From CAZBWS01 sp964495705 (GTDB taxonomy: Bacteria; Pseudomonadota; Gammaproteobacteria; HTCC5015), in NCBI GenBank assembly GCA_964495705.1, contig CAZBWS010000067.1:1-13568 (forward strand): a DNA stretch of 13,568 nt. Reading direction: 5' to 3'. How positions within the stretch are numbered: the stretch's first letter is position 1; each line of letters opens with the position of its first letter. The translations under genes were made by a program, and so were the position numbers. This document shows positions 1 through 7,956 of this stretch, in pieces. The notes under the pieces are model-generated. The model was given only the letters and a program-made list of their open reading frames with translations, did not search any database and had not been told where the DNA came from.

Positions 1-4
1 ATAA

Positions 5-81
5 TGGCGTCCCCTAGAGGATTCGAACCTCTGGCCTTCCCCTTAGGAGGGGGACGCTCTATCCAGCTGAGCTAAGGGGAC
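5..81 (-). tRNA. tRNA-Arg, anticodon CCU
   Basis: Read on the minus strand, the sequence folds as a full cloverleaf. The acceptor arm pairs GTCCCCT with AGGGGAC, followed by G and an encoded CCA end (positions 7-5). The D arm is AGCTCAG...GAGC. The anticodon stem TCCCC/GGGGA encloses the loop CTCCTAA, giving anticodon CCT, which reads AGG. The variable loop is five bases, and the T arm AGAGG/CCTCT encloses TTCGAAT. Total length is 77 nt including CCA. AGG is a rare Arg codon in many gammaproteobacteria, so this is normally a single-copy minor tRNA. Its 3' end lies at the window edge, so any downstream terminator is not visible. Confidence 0.97.
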
Positions 82-95
82 ATCATTGGGCGTGA

Positions 96-124
96 ATTTT
101 AGCAGCTTCGTTATATAAGTCGAA
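96..124 (-). promoter_or_regulatory. candidate tRNA-Arg promoter
   Basis: On the minus strand TAAAAT (96-101) is a good -10 element. A weak -35, TTCGAC (119-124), stands 17 nt upstream. The stretch between the -10 and the tRNA contains CGCCC, a GC-rich discriminator of the kind found at stringently controlled stable-RNA promoters. The predicted start near 89 would give a leader of under 10 nt. The -35 match is poor, so confidence is moderate. Confidence 0.4.
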
Positions 125-192
125 TTAAAAAATCTTTTATATTTCACGGTATAGGGTGCACTATATGCCAATCGAAAACGGGAGTTGTAATT

Positions 193-402
193 GTGTCAGA
201 TAATGAGGAATTAGGGTGGTGGCAAGTGTTTAAGTCTACCGCTATGTCTTTTCTTGGTGTGCAGAGTGAAGAAGCTCGTATACGGGATACCAAACACGAT
301 AACTTGAAGCCCTTTATTGTTATGGGCATATTGATGACAGTTGGCTTGGTTTTAGGCTTAATTGCTGTCGTTAAGGTTATTTTGTACTTCGCGGGTGTTT
401 AA
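193..402 (+). CDS. DUF2970 family small membrane protein
   Basis: A 69-residue protein starting at GTG 193, with GGGAG at 180-184 as ribosome binding site 8 nt upstream. The N-terminal part contains WWQVFKSTAMSFLGVQSE and a basic RIRDTKHDN stretch. A single hydrophobic segment follows at about residues 40-66 (PFIVMGILMTVGLVLGLIAV). The WWQVxKS...FxGVQS pattern followed by a C-terminal TM helix is that of the DUF2970 family, which has no known function. It is likely an inner-membrane protein with a cytoplasmic N-terminus. It diverges from the tRNA and precedes the lipoprotein gene by about 105 nt, so it may be its own transcription unit. Confidence 0.85.
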   Translation: MSDNEELGWWQVFKSTAMSFLGVQSEEARIRDTKHDNLKPFIVMGILMTVGLVLGLIAVVKVILYFAGV

Positions 403-434
403 TCTAGAGAATAGACTATGTTTAGATTTCACAT

Positions 435-462
435 TTGTTTACCTGATGGGCAGGCATATTAA
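435..462 (+). promoter_or_regulatory. weak candidate promoter for the DUF4197 gene
   Basis: TTGTTT (435-440) and TATTAA (457-462) are spaced by 16 nt and lie about 45 nt upstream of the start codon at 508. Both hexamers depart from consensus, so this is only a suggestion for the 105-nt gap between the two genes. Confidence 0.22.
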
Positions 463-507
463 TGAGTTTTACGGCAAAATAACGCAATTGAATAACTAGG
501 AATTAAC

Positions 508-1266
508 ATGAAAATAATAATTACCCTCTTGCTAGCTAGCACACTATTTCTTACTGGCTGTAAGTCCTTAGAGCCTTTTGTGAAAATGGCTGGAGATATT
601 GCTGGGCAGGCTGCACAGCAAAACCTTGCACCGTCACAGGCGGATTCATCTTCAGCGATAAAACAGGCGCTGGGCAAAGGTGTAAGTACGGCAATTGCGA
701 GTTTAGGGAGAGAAGGGGGCTTTAGTGCCACTGCCTTTAAAATTCCATTGCCAGAACAAGTGCAAAGCACAGCAGATACAGCGCGCAAGCTGGGTTTGAA
801 TAAATACGTTGATGAATTTGAGTTGAGCATGAATCAAGCGGCAGAAAAAGCTGTGCCTGTTGCCGCTGATGTGTTCAAAGGTGCGATTGCACAAATGAGT
901 ATGCAAGATGTGGTAGGGATATTGACCGGTGGTGAAAGTGCTGCAACAGACTACTTTAAGCGCACCAGTGGCTCCGTGTTAGAGTCTAAATTCAAACCTA
1001 TTGTGACTGATGCTACGGCTAAGGTTGGGGTAACCAACCATTATAAAAAAATGGGTGATAAGGTTCAGAAATATGGCCAGTTCTTAGGTGTGTCTGCCCC
1101 TGCGGCGGTAGACTTAGATGGCTATATCACCCAGCGTTCTACTGATGCACTGTTTAGTAAAATTGCCGACGAGGAAAAGCTGATTCGAGCTAATCCTGTT
1201 CAGCGCACCACTGAGTTGCTGCAAAAAGTGTTTGGCTATTACTCTAAAGCTAAACCTGCCGCTTAA
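508..1266 (+). CDS. DUF4197 lipoprotein
   Basis: A 252-residue protein with a type II signal peptide: MKIIITLLLASTLF then lipobox LTGC with the acceptor Cys at residue 18. The mature part matches my recollection of DUF4197. It has an early helix ending in ALGKGVSTAIASLG, the segment KIPLPEQVQ, a middle segment DVVGILTGGESAATDYF, and the C-terminal segment LDGYITQRSTDALFSKIADEEKLIRANP, after which the family usually ends. Function is unknown; members are predicted envelope lipoproteins. The start is supported by AGGA at 499-502 ahead of ATG 508. A hairpin terminator follows 22 nt after the stop, so the transcript probably ends here. Confidence 0.87.
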   Translation: MKIIITLLLASTLFLTGCKSLEPFVKMAGDIAGQAAQQNLAPSQADSSSAIKQALGKGVSTAIASLGREGGFSATAFKIPLPEQVQSTADTARKLGLNKYVDEFELSMNQAAEKAVPVAADVFKGAIAQMSMQDVVGILTGGESAATDYFKRTSGSVLESKFKPIVTDATAKVGVTNHYKKMGDKVQKYGQFLGVSAPAAVDLDGYITQRSTDALFSKIADEEKLIRANPVQRTTELLQKVFGYYSKAKPAA

Positions 1267-1288
1267 TATAATCTCCAACTGTGTAATC

Positions 1289-1326
1289 CAGGGGCTATAA
1301 TACTGATTTTATAGCCCTTGAATTTT
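1289..1326 (+). terminator. Rho-independent terminator after the DUF4197 gene
   Basis: CAGGGGCTATAA (1289-1300) pairs with TTATAGCCCTTG (1309-1320), a 12-bp stem with one G-U pair and an 8-nt loop. AATTTTT follows. It ends only 5 nt before the mrcB start codon. The ascending arm also contains a perfect TATAAT, see the separate promoter entry. Confidence 0.7.
1296..1301 (+). promoter_or_regulatory. candidate -10 element for mrcB inside the terminator stem
   Basis: TATAAT at 1296-1301 matches the sigma-70 -10 consensus exactly. A transcript would begin near 1308, past the ascending arm of the hairpin, so it could not form the terminator; the leader to ATG 1331 would be about 23 nt. No good -35 is seen at 1272-1279 (CTCCAA-like). 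The match could also be a by-product of the AT-rich stem. Confidence 0.3.
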
Positions 1327-1330
1327 TCTC

Positions 1331-3924
1331 ATGTCACCGCCTTCCAAAAAAACGCCTGCTAAGAAGGCCGTCAAGAAAAAAGCGTCTAAAAAGAAAATCG
1401 CTAAAAAAGTTACCAGCAAGAAAGCCGTTCGCAAGAAGGCTGTGAGTAAAAAGGCCAAGAAAAAAGCCGGTCCATCGANNNNNNNNNNNNNNNNNNNNNN
1501 NNNNNNNNNNNNNNNNNNNNNNNNNNNNNNNNNNNNNNNNNNNNNNNNNNNNNNNNNNNNNNNNNNNNNNNNNNNNNNGCCGTTCGCAAGAAGGCTGTGA
1601 GTAAAAAGGCCAAGAAAAAAGCCGGTCCATCGAAGGCGTCTCGTTCGAAAGTAAATACAAAAAAAAACCAAAAACGCTCGTTGTTTAAGCGCTTGCTGCC
1701 TTTTCTGGGCTTTGTCGTTATTGTTAGTTTGGTGGCAGGCCTATTATGTGTCGCTTATCTAGATCATTCGATTCGTCAGCAGTTCGAAGGTAAACGCTGG
1801 TCCCTGCCTGCACGTGTTTATGCCCAGCCATTAGAGTTGTATCAGGGTAAGTCGCTCAGTTTTTCCGCATTATATAAAGAGCTAGAAGTCGCTGGCTATC
1901 GCCGCACTTCACGGGCACAACAGCCGGGAACCTATCAACACACAGGGCAGCATATCCGCATTAGCACACGAGATTTCCAGTATTGGGATGGCTTTGTTGC
2001 TGGGGCGACCTATGAGGTCAATGTCGATACGGGTGTAATACGATCTATTGCCAGTCAAGGTCAGGAGTTGGCGGTGATGCGCGTAGACCCTGCACAGGTT
2101 GCGGCCATTTACCCTCAGCACCAAGAAGACAGAGACTTAGTTGCCTATGCGGATATGCCAGAAACCTTAATACAAGCATTGCTGTTGATAGAGGATCAAA
2201 AATTCTATCAGCATCAGGGAGTGCGCCCCTTGGCGATTGCCCGCGCACTACGGGTGAACCTGCAAGCGGGTCGAGCTGTACAGGGCGGTAGTACGCTGAC
2301 CCAGCAGTTAGTTAAAAATTACTTTCTAACCCATGAACGCAGTCTTTCGCGCAAGTTGAAAGAGGCTTTAATGTCAGTGTTACTAGAGCTGCACTATGAG
2401 AAAAATGATATTCTGGAAGCTTATCTCAATGAAGTTTTTTTAGGTCAAGATGGAGACCGAGCCATTCATGGCTTTGGCCTTGCTGCGCGCTATTATTTTG
2501 ATAAGCCCTTGGTGGACACTAGCATCGAGCAGCAGGCCTTGTTGGTAGCGATGGTCAAAGGAGCGACGTTCTACAATCCCCGTCGGCACCCCGTAAGAGC
2601 AAAAAAACGCCGTGATTTAGTCCTTGACCAATTGCTGAAATTTGGAGTTATTAATGCCCAGGCTGCACTGCAGGCCAAACGTCAGCCCTTGGGAGTGGTT
2701 ACTAAGCCGCAAAGTTATCGTAGTCGTTATTTGGCCTTCACCCAATTAGTTCAGCGCCAGTTGCAGCGGGATTATCAAGAGTCCGACTTGCGTACCGAAG
2801 GCCTACGGATATTTACTACTTTGGTGCCTAGTGCTCAACATAGCTTAGAGCAATCTATCAACAAGCATATTAAACGTCTAGAGCAACGAGCAGATGTGCC
2901 AGCACACAGTCTACAAGCTGCGGCTATTATCAGTGACAGCCGCAGTGGTGAAGTGTTGGCTGTTGCGGGGTCGCGAGACCCAAAGAAAAGTGGCTTCAAT
3001 CGCGCTTTAGATATTAAGCGTCAAATTGGCTCGCTGGTTAAGCCCGCTGTTTATCTGACTGCTTTGCAGCAAAACTATACGCCTGCTAGTATTTTGAATG
3101 ATACGCGTTTTGATCATGTAGACGAGCAAATGAATGTTTGGTCGCCACAGAATTATACCGCCAAGGAGTATGGCGATACTTTGCTATATAAGGCTTTAAT
3201 TAATTCATACAATATATCTACCGCTCGCCTAGGCTTGGAGCTGGGTGTTGCCAATGTGAGTGACACATTGCGCAACTTGGGCTTGCCAGGTCAGTGGGCT
3301 GATTACCCCTCCTTATTATTGGGTGCTGTAGAAAGCTCGCCTTATGAGGTGGCTCAGATGTATCAGACGCTCGCGGGTCAGGGGTTTTATACGCCTCTAC
3401 GCACGGTTCGAGAAGTGGTTACAGCAGATGGTCAACGCTTACAGCGTTATTCTCTGGAGTTAGAGCAGCGTATAGCACCTGCGGATACTTATTTAATTAA
3501 TAGCTTGTTACAAAAAACGGCTGTGCAGGGAACGGCTAAACACTTGGCCGTATCGTTGCCCAATCTATCCGCGGCGGGCAAGACAGGTACGACCAATGAT
3601 GGACGCGATACCTGGTTTGCGGGCTTTACGGGGGAGCATTTAGCGGTAGTTTGGTTGGGGCAGGACAATAATCAGCCGACACCTTTGACCGGTAGCTCTG
3701 GCGCTTTGCCTATCTGGCAAGGGTTATTTGAAGATCTACCATCTCGCTCCTATAAAGCCACACAACCACAAGATGTTGTATGGGAATGGGTGAATGAAAA
3801 AGGCGAATTAAGTGCATCTAAATGCCAAAATACCGTACAATTGCCCTTTATAAAGGGTACAGAGCCTGCTAAGTTGGCTGCATGCTCTGATAAAGGCTTT
3901 TTTGATAAATTGTTTAACTGGTAG
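1331..3924 (+). CDS. mrcB: penicillin-binding protein 1b, bifunctional glycosyltransferase/transpeptidase (interrupted by assembly gap)
   Basis: Class A PBP that polymerises lipid II into glycan strands and cross-links the peptides in the periplasm. The start is ATG 1331, the first in-frame start after TGA 1319-1321; no clear ribosome binding site precedes it. Collapsing the identical 55-nt flanks of the N run gives one frame of 812 residues (E. coli PBP1b has 844). In that numbering: Lys/Ala-rich cytoplasmic tail about 1-68, TM about 70-92, UB2H-like region about 95-190, GT51 domain with catalytic Glu236 in LLIEDQKFYQHQG and the motif GGSTLTQQLVKN, then the transpeptidase domain with nucleophile Ser516 in SLVK, SYN at 574-576 and KTGTT from 699. 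Two Cys lie in the C-terminal extension. The TPR lipoprotein gene follows at 59 nt. As deposited, the parts before and after the Ns are out of register, so automated callers will start at GTG 1597 and lose the tail. Confidence 0.93.
1424..1478 (+). repeat. 55-nt direct copy, left of assembly gap
   Basis: This stretch is identical base for base to 1579-1633 and abuts the first N at 1479. It encodes AVRKKAVSKKAKKKAGPS in the mrcB frame. It is either an assembly overlap of exactly one k-mer or one end of a real tandem repeat. Confidence 0.97.
1479..1578. other. assembly gap of exactly 100 N
   Basis: One hundred unknown bases, a round number typical of a placeholder rather than a measured distance. 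It lies inside mrcB between two identical 55-nt copies. The true length is not knowable from this sequence. Confidence 0.99.
1579..1633 (+). repeat. 55-nt direct copy, right of assembly gap
   Basis: Identical to 1424-1478, beginning directly after the last N. It is in frame with the rest of mrcB downstream and encodes the same Lys/Ala-rich peptide. Confidence 0.97.
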
Positions 3925-3983
3925 CTGAGCATGACAATAAACGCTTAATGCTACTGAGTTTAGGAAAATGGGAGAGTACGAAC

Positions 3984-4469
3984 ATGAACAAATCGGTAAC
4001 GCTTATCGCTGTATTGGGTGCTGCGGCACTATTGCAAGCCTGTGGTTCAGCACCTAAAAAGGGTGAAGTTGCTGACAGCTTTGATACAAGCTTTTCACAA
4101 GAAAGTGGCGTAGAAGACAACTCTAAAATTCAGCATTCCATTGGTAATGCTGCCGTCGTAGCCATATGGGAGCGCTCAGAAGCGGCTCGCCTGACCGGGG
4201 ATCTAGACGGCGCTGTTGCTCAGTTAGAGCGCGCTATCCGCATTGATCCAACTGATTCAGTGATTTGGAGCCGTATGGCTCAGCTGCGTCTAGAGCAGAA
4301 CAATTACATTTCAGCAGAGAATATTGCCACCAAATCAAATCAGTTGAATGGCGGTGAAAATAGCGTTTTAGAATATCGCAACTGGTTGATGATTCACCAA
4401 GCACGTCAAGCCAATGGCGACTTTACTGGTGCGCAAGAAGCGCTGCAGCGCGCTAATGCTTACAAGTAG
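3984..4469 (+). CDS. TPR-repeat lipoprotein
   Basis: A 161-residue protein when started at ATG 3984. An earlier in-frame ATG at 3948 would put a charged 12-residue extension before the signal peptide; 3984 has GGGAGAG at 3970-3976 and gives a clean type II signal peptide ending in LQAC (Cys20). The next residue is Gly, which does not signal inner-membrane retention, so an outer-membrane lipoprotein is likely. After a Ser/Asp-rich linker, about residues 54-161 form tetratricopeptide-like helical pairs: GDLDGAVAQLERAIRIDPTD is a textbook TPR, followed by WSRMAQLRLEQNNYISAE and a third unit ending GDFTGAQEALQRA. The position 59 nt after mrcB suggests co-transcription and a role near PBP1b, but this is inference. 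Confidence 0.85.
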   Translation: MNKSVTLIAVLGAAALLQACGSAPKKGEVADSFDTSFSQESGVEDNSKIQHSIGNAAVVAIWERSEAARLTGDLDGAVAQLERAIRIDPTDSVIWSRMAQLRLEQNNYISAENIATKSNQLNGGENSVLEYRNWLMIHQARQANGDFTGAQEALQRANAYK

Positions 4470-4491
4470 TTATTAAGAGAGTTTCTTCCCT

Positions 4492-6411
4492 ATGGGAGCA
4501 GCAAAATTATTGGGGGCCAATGGCCCCCTTTCTAGTTCTATTCCAGGTTACGCGCCGCGTCGTCCGCAACAAGATATGGCCGCAGCGGTAGAGCACGCCC
4601 TGAAAAAAGATGAAGTGCTTGTGGCTGAGGCGGGCACGGGTATTGGCAAAACCTTTGCCTACCTTATTCCGGCAATAATGAGTGGCGAAAAAGTCATTGT
4701 CTCGACTGGCACGCGCCCTCTACAAGATCAGCTTTATCATCGCGACTTACCCCTGTTATTAAAAACCTTAGGCGTACCATTAAAGCGAGCTCTGTTGAAA
4801 GGGCGTTCGAACTATTTGTGTTTGCAACGCATGGAAACGGCGGACGTGCACTTTCGGGACATCCCGCAAACCAAGCAGTTAGAACAGGTCAAACAGTGGG
4901 CTAAAAGCACACGCAGCGGCGATATGGCGGAGTTAAAAGCACTGCCAGAAAACGCTATTATTTTGCCTAAGGTCACTTCCAGTGCAGACAACTGCCTAGG
5001 ACAAGAGTGCCCGCGCTTTAAAGATTGCCATGTGGTACAGGCACGCCGTGAAGCCCAAGAGGCCGATTTGGTTGTGGTGAATCATCATCTGTTTATGGCA
5101 GATATTGCACTTAAATCTGATGGCTTTGGTGAAGTGCTGCCCAGTGCCAATGCCTTTATTTTTGACGAAGCTCACCAGTTGCCTGAAATTGCCAGTTTGT
5201 TTTTTGGTCAATCATTGAGCAGCCGCAATTTAATTGAACTGGTGAAAGACATACGCTCTGTGCGCATTTTAGAAGTGCCACAAGCAGATAATCTAGTCGG
5301 CTTAGCGAGTGAGCTAGAAAAGCAAACACGGGACTTTCGTTTAGAACTTGGCCCCCAGGAACAGCGCCAAGCGTGGAATCCACTACTAGAAAATGCTTCG
5401 GTGATGGCCGCTTTTCAGGGGTTACGTGCCGTGATGGACGCCTTGCACGATGAGCTAGCCAATTGGCAGGAAGAGGGGCCAGGGGTAGAGAACTGCCTGA
5501 CCCGTGTAGTGGAATATGGCGATCAGTTAAAAAGCTTTGAGGCCTTAGATGATGAATATGTCTATTGGCTGGAGACTAATCGTCTCGGCTTTATTCTGAA
5601 CCAAACACCGTTGAGTGTGGCTAAAACCTTTCGCGGCCATATGGCGCGCTATGAAGCGGCTTGGATATTTACTTCGGCGACCTTGGCAGTGGGTGAAAGC
5701 TTCCAACACTTTACTCAGGCACTAGGCTTGTGGGAGCCAAAGACAATTCAGTTAGAAAGCCCCTTTGACTACCCTAAAAACAGTATTATTTGTTTACCAG
5801 AAAACTTGCCCGAGCCACATATGCAAGGCTTTGGTGATGCTGTGGTAGATGCGGCTAAGCCAATTTTGGCTGCCTCTCGTGGCCGCGCTTTCATGTTGTT
5901 TACCAGCCATCGAGCGTTGCGCTATGCCGCTGAACGTCTAGCAAAAGAAACCGATTTTCCTTTGTTTGTACAAGGGGAATCGCCGCGCAGTCAGCTACTG
6001 GATGACTTTCGTGTCTCAGGTAATGGAGTATTACTTGGCACCAGTAGTTTCTGGGAAGGTGTGGATATCAAGGGCGAAGCGCTGTCCTGTGTGATTATCG
6101 ATAAGCTGCCCTTTGCGGCCCCCAATGATCCAGTACTAGAAGCGCGTATGGAGGCCTTGAAAGCTAATGGCGGCAACCCTTTTATGGATCACTCACTGCC
6201 CAATGCCGTGATTGCCCTAAAGCAGGGTGTAGGTCGTTTGATTCGCGACGTGGAAGATCGCGGTATTGTCGTTATTTGCGATGTGCGCCTGAAAACTAAG
6301 TTCTACGGTAAGCGTTTTACCAATAGCCTACCGCCAATGAAGCGCACCCGAAAGCTGAGTGATTTGCAGGCATTTTTTGCGGTGCAATCACCGCCTGAGA
6401 AAGCGGAATAA
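4492..6411 (+). CDS. yoaA: DinG/XPD-family Fe-S DNA helicase YoaA
   Basis: A 639-residue ATP-dependent 5'-3' DNA helicase of superfamily 2, close in length to E. coli YoaA. Motifs in order: Q-motif region PRRPQQDMA (23-30), Walker A AGTGIGKT (47-54), STGTRPLQDQ, four Cys at 110, 168, 173 and 179 that fit the 4Fe-4S cluster of this family, VNHHLF (196-201), DEAH (225-228), the SATL motif after IFT, GTSSFWEGVDIKG, and the terminal motif VI QGVGRLIRD. YoaA in E. coli works with the DNA polymerase III chi subunit in repair of replication damage. The gene starts 22 nt after the TPR gene and ends 5 nt before tsaB, an order (yoaA beside tsaB) known from E. coli, which supports YoaA over DinG itself. 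Confidence 0.94.
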   Translation: MGAAKLLGANGPLSSSIPGYAPRRPQQDMAAAVEHALKKDEVLVAEAGTGIGKTFAYLIPAIMSGEKVIVSTGTRPLQDQLYHRDLPLLLKTLGVPLKRALLKGRSNYLCLQRMETADVHFRDIPQTKQLEQVKQWAKSTRSGDMAELKALPENAIILPKVTSSADNCLGQECPRFKDCHVVQARREAQEADLVVVNHHLFMADIALKSDGFGEVLPSANAFIFDEAHQLPEIASLFFGQSLSSRNLIELVKDIRSVRILEVPQADNLVGLASELEKQTRDFRLELGPQEQRQAWNPLLENASVMAAFQGLRAVMDALHDELANWQEEGPGVENCLTRVVEYGDQLKSFEALDDEYVYWLETNRLGFILNQTPLSVAKTFRGHMARYEAAWIFTSATLAVGESFQHFTQALGLWEPKTIQLESPFDYPKNSIICLPENLPEPHMQGFGDAVVDAAKPILAASRGRAFMLFTSHRALRYAAERLAKETDFPLFVQGESPRSQLLDDFRVSGNGVLLGTSSFWEGVDIKGEALSCVIIDKLPFAAPNDPVLEARMEALKANGGNPFMDHSLPNAVIALKQGVGRLIRDVEDRGIVVICDVRLKTKFYGKRFTNSLPPMKRTRKLSDLQAFFAVQSPPEKAE

Positions 6412-6416
6412 AACTG

Positions 6417-7103
6417 ATGAAAATACTCGCCCTAGATACCTCGACTGAAGTGTGTTCAATTGCCTTACAAATAGGTGATGAAGTTGTTGCGCGATTTGAT
6501 GATAGCGGTCAAAAAAACACCGATATTATTCTTCCCTTGATTGATCAATTAATGGCCGAAGCAGGGCTGAAGCCTCAAGCTCTAGATGCAATTGCATTTG
6601 CTCGCGGTCCTGGCAGCTTCACTGGTGTACGTGTTGCTACAGGTATTGCTCAAGGTATCGCCTTTGCTGCGGACTTGCCTGTAGCAGCGATATCGACACT
6701 AGCCATGCTCGCACAGGGGGCTTATGAGGCAACTGGACAGAGCCGTATATGCACCATCAATGATGCGCGTATGAAGGAAGTCTATGCCTCGGCCTATGAG
6801 TTCGACAGTGTAGGACGGGCTGCAGAGGTATTAGCGGAGCGGGTGTGTAAGCCAGAGGCACTAGAGACCTTAACTTGGAATGATGGCTTGCTGGTGGGTA
6901 CGGGCTGGGGCGCCTATGGGGATAAGCTGGAAAGCTTGCTCTCTGCTACGCAGTTTAAAATTGACCAGGGCATTAAACCTGAGGCGCGGTATTTATTGTC
7001 TATTGCTAAAGGTATGCAAGAGCGCGGTGAATTAGTCAGTGCTGAGCAGGCGCTGCCTGTATACCTACGCAATAACGTGGCGAAGAAAAAGGGCGAGCGA
7101 TAG
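6417..7103 (+). CDS. tsaB: tRNA t6A37 threonylcarbamoyltransferase complex subunit TsaB
   Basis: A 228-residue protein (E. coli TsaB 231). TsaB is the ASKHA-fold partner that binds TsaD; together with TsaE they transfer the threonylcarbamoyl group from the TsaC product to A37 of ANN-decoding tRNAs in the cytoplasm. Visible family marks are the N-terminal strand MKILALDTSTEVCSIAL, the segment FARGPGSFTGVRVATGIAQG at about 62-81, the NDARMKEVYA segment and the C-terminal ALPVYLRNNVAKKK. The ATG lies in TGATGA 5 nt after the yoaA stop, so translation is probably coupled. It is the last intact gene of the + strand block; no clear terminator is visible because a gene relic begins directly after the stop. 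Confidence 0.95.
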   Translation: MKILALDTSTEVCSIALQIGDEVVARFDDSGQKNTDIILPLIDQLMAEAGLKPQALDAIAFARGPGSFTGVRVATGIAQGIAFAADLPVAAISTLAMLAQGAYEATGQSRICTINDARMKEVYASAYEFDSVGRAAEVLAERVCKPEALETLTWNDGLLVGTGWGAYGDKLESLLSATQFKIDQGIKPEARYLLSIAKGMQERGELVSAEQALPVYLRNNVAKKKGER

Positions 7104-7105
7104 GC

Positions 7106-7645
7106 TATCCGCATCCGCCTTTCCCTGAAGCGAGTGGCGGTATTAAAATTAAAACCCAAGGCAGCTGATTTGATACATGGGGTGCAACAGGGGTATGGTA
7201 AGGATGCGCTGTCACTGTACTTAGGCAACCCTAATGTACATAACTTTGGCAGTATTATGACCGCGCCAGATATTCGCAACCGCCTTAAAGCTATTAATGG
7301 CGATTACCGGCATCGCTGCAGAGACTATCCGTGGTTTTGCGAATGACCTGCACAGCCAGCCCCATGCGGTTTGTTATGGTCGCCTAGGCACCTCGGCCCA
7401 AGACTTTGGTGGGCTGTGTAATTGCTTGCAGAATGTGATCAATATACTCAGCGGCAATATGGATGTGCAGGGGGGAATGATGTTTACCTCTTCAGCGGTG
7501 GATCTTATCAATGCGCCAAAGGGCATGGGGGCGAGTAAAGGCCATTGCAATCATGAATGACTTAACCGACGAGCAACAGGTGGATGCTTTAACGGGCAAT
7601 GCGGTATTAAATGGCACTCGGGTGTCGGTGACGGCATTAGCCTAG
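7106..7645 (+). pseudogene. relic of a molybdopterin oxidoreductase
   Basis: No intact frame, but collinear remnants of a family resembling formate-dehydrogenase-like molybdopterin oxidoreductases (COG0243) survive. Block 1, frame 2, about 7127-7162: EASGGIKIKTQGS, resembling the region after the N-terminal Fe-S Cys motif. Block 2, frame 3, about 7164-7253: GYGKDALSLYLGNPNVHNFG. Block 3, same frame, 7254-7295: IMTAPDIRNRLKAI, which in the family lies well downstream, so an in-frame deletion is implied. Block 4, frame 1, about 7303-7545: ITGIAAETIRGFAND, AVCYGRLGTSAQDFGGLC, ILSGNMDVQGGMMFT. Block 5, frame 2, about 7556-7645: NDLTDEQQVDALTGNAVLNG and a stop. Parents are usually about 700-760 residues; roughly 175 codons remain. 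The comparison is from memory of the family, not an alignment. Confidence 0.8.
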
Positions 7646-7956
7646 CTAAACCAACGCCCTACGTTGACCTGGCAGTCTATGGCGTCTAGGGCCATATGAA
7701 TCAAGAGGCCTAGCCCGATATAGCGTGTGGTTTTAGGTAGGCACAGCAATACATAGACACCGATAGCCCAGAAACTATGTAAGGGGTGAAAGTTAATGCT
7801 ACAGCGCATAGGGTCGTAGATCGGCGTGGCTAATAGATGATCTACATCGACAAGCATCGTAGCGACCATGATGGGGTAAGCTTTTTTCCAGTGCTTGGGA
7901 AAGAACAATATCGTGAAGATGGCGGGAACGATAAAGTGCAGGGCGATATGCAGCAT
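7642..7956 (-). CDS. DUF6122 family membrane protein
   Basis: A 104-residue hydrophobic protein with about four membrane segments: LHIALHFIVPAIFTILFF, AYPIMVATMLVDVDHLLATP, HSFWAIGVYVLLCLP and YIGLGLLIHMALDAIDC. The motif DVDHLLATPIYDPMRCSI and the His-rich pattern FHPLHS are those I associate with DUF6122, a family of unknown function; conserved His/Asp residues hint at metal binding, as in membrane-bound metal-dependent hydrolases. Its ATG shares one base with the stop of the upstream PLP-enzyme gene (TAATG), so it is probably translationally coupled to it. Its own stop overlaps head-on with that of the oxidoreductase relic in CTAG 7642-7645. Confidence 0.82.
   Translation of the reverse strand: MLHIALHFIVPAIFTILFFPKHWKKAYPIMVATMLVDVDHLLATPIYDPMRCSINFHPLHSFWAIGVYVLLCLPKTTRYIGLGLLIHMALDAIDCQVNVGRWFS

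Noticed and set aside
459..830. 123-codon minus-strand frame over the DUF4197 gene
   Set aside because: Antisense shadow with no recognisable domain, opposite a gene with lipobox and family motifs.
1597..3924. mrcB starting at GTG 1597
   Set aside because: The frame is open further upstream and the identical 55-nt flanks show that the gap hides the real join to ATG 1331; GTG 1597 is an internal Val codon repeated at 1442.
7114..7140. CCGCC...GGCGG inverted repeat after tsaB as terminator
   Set aside because: Only five base pairs around a long loop, no T tract, and the bases are explained as part of the oxidoreductase relic.
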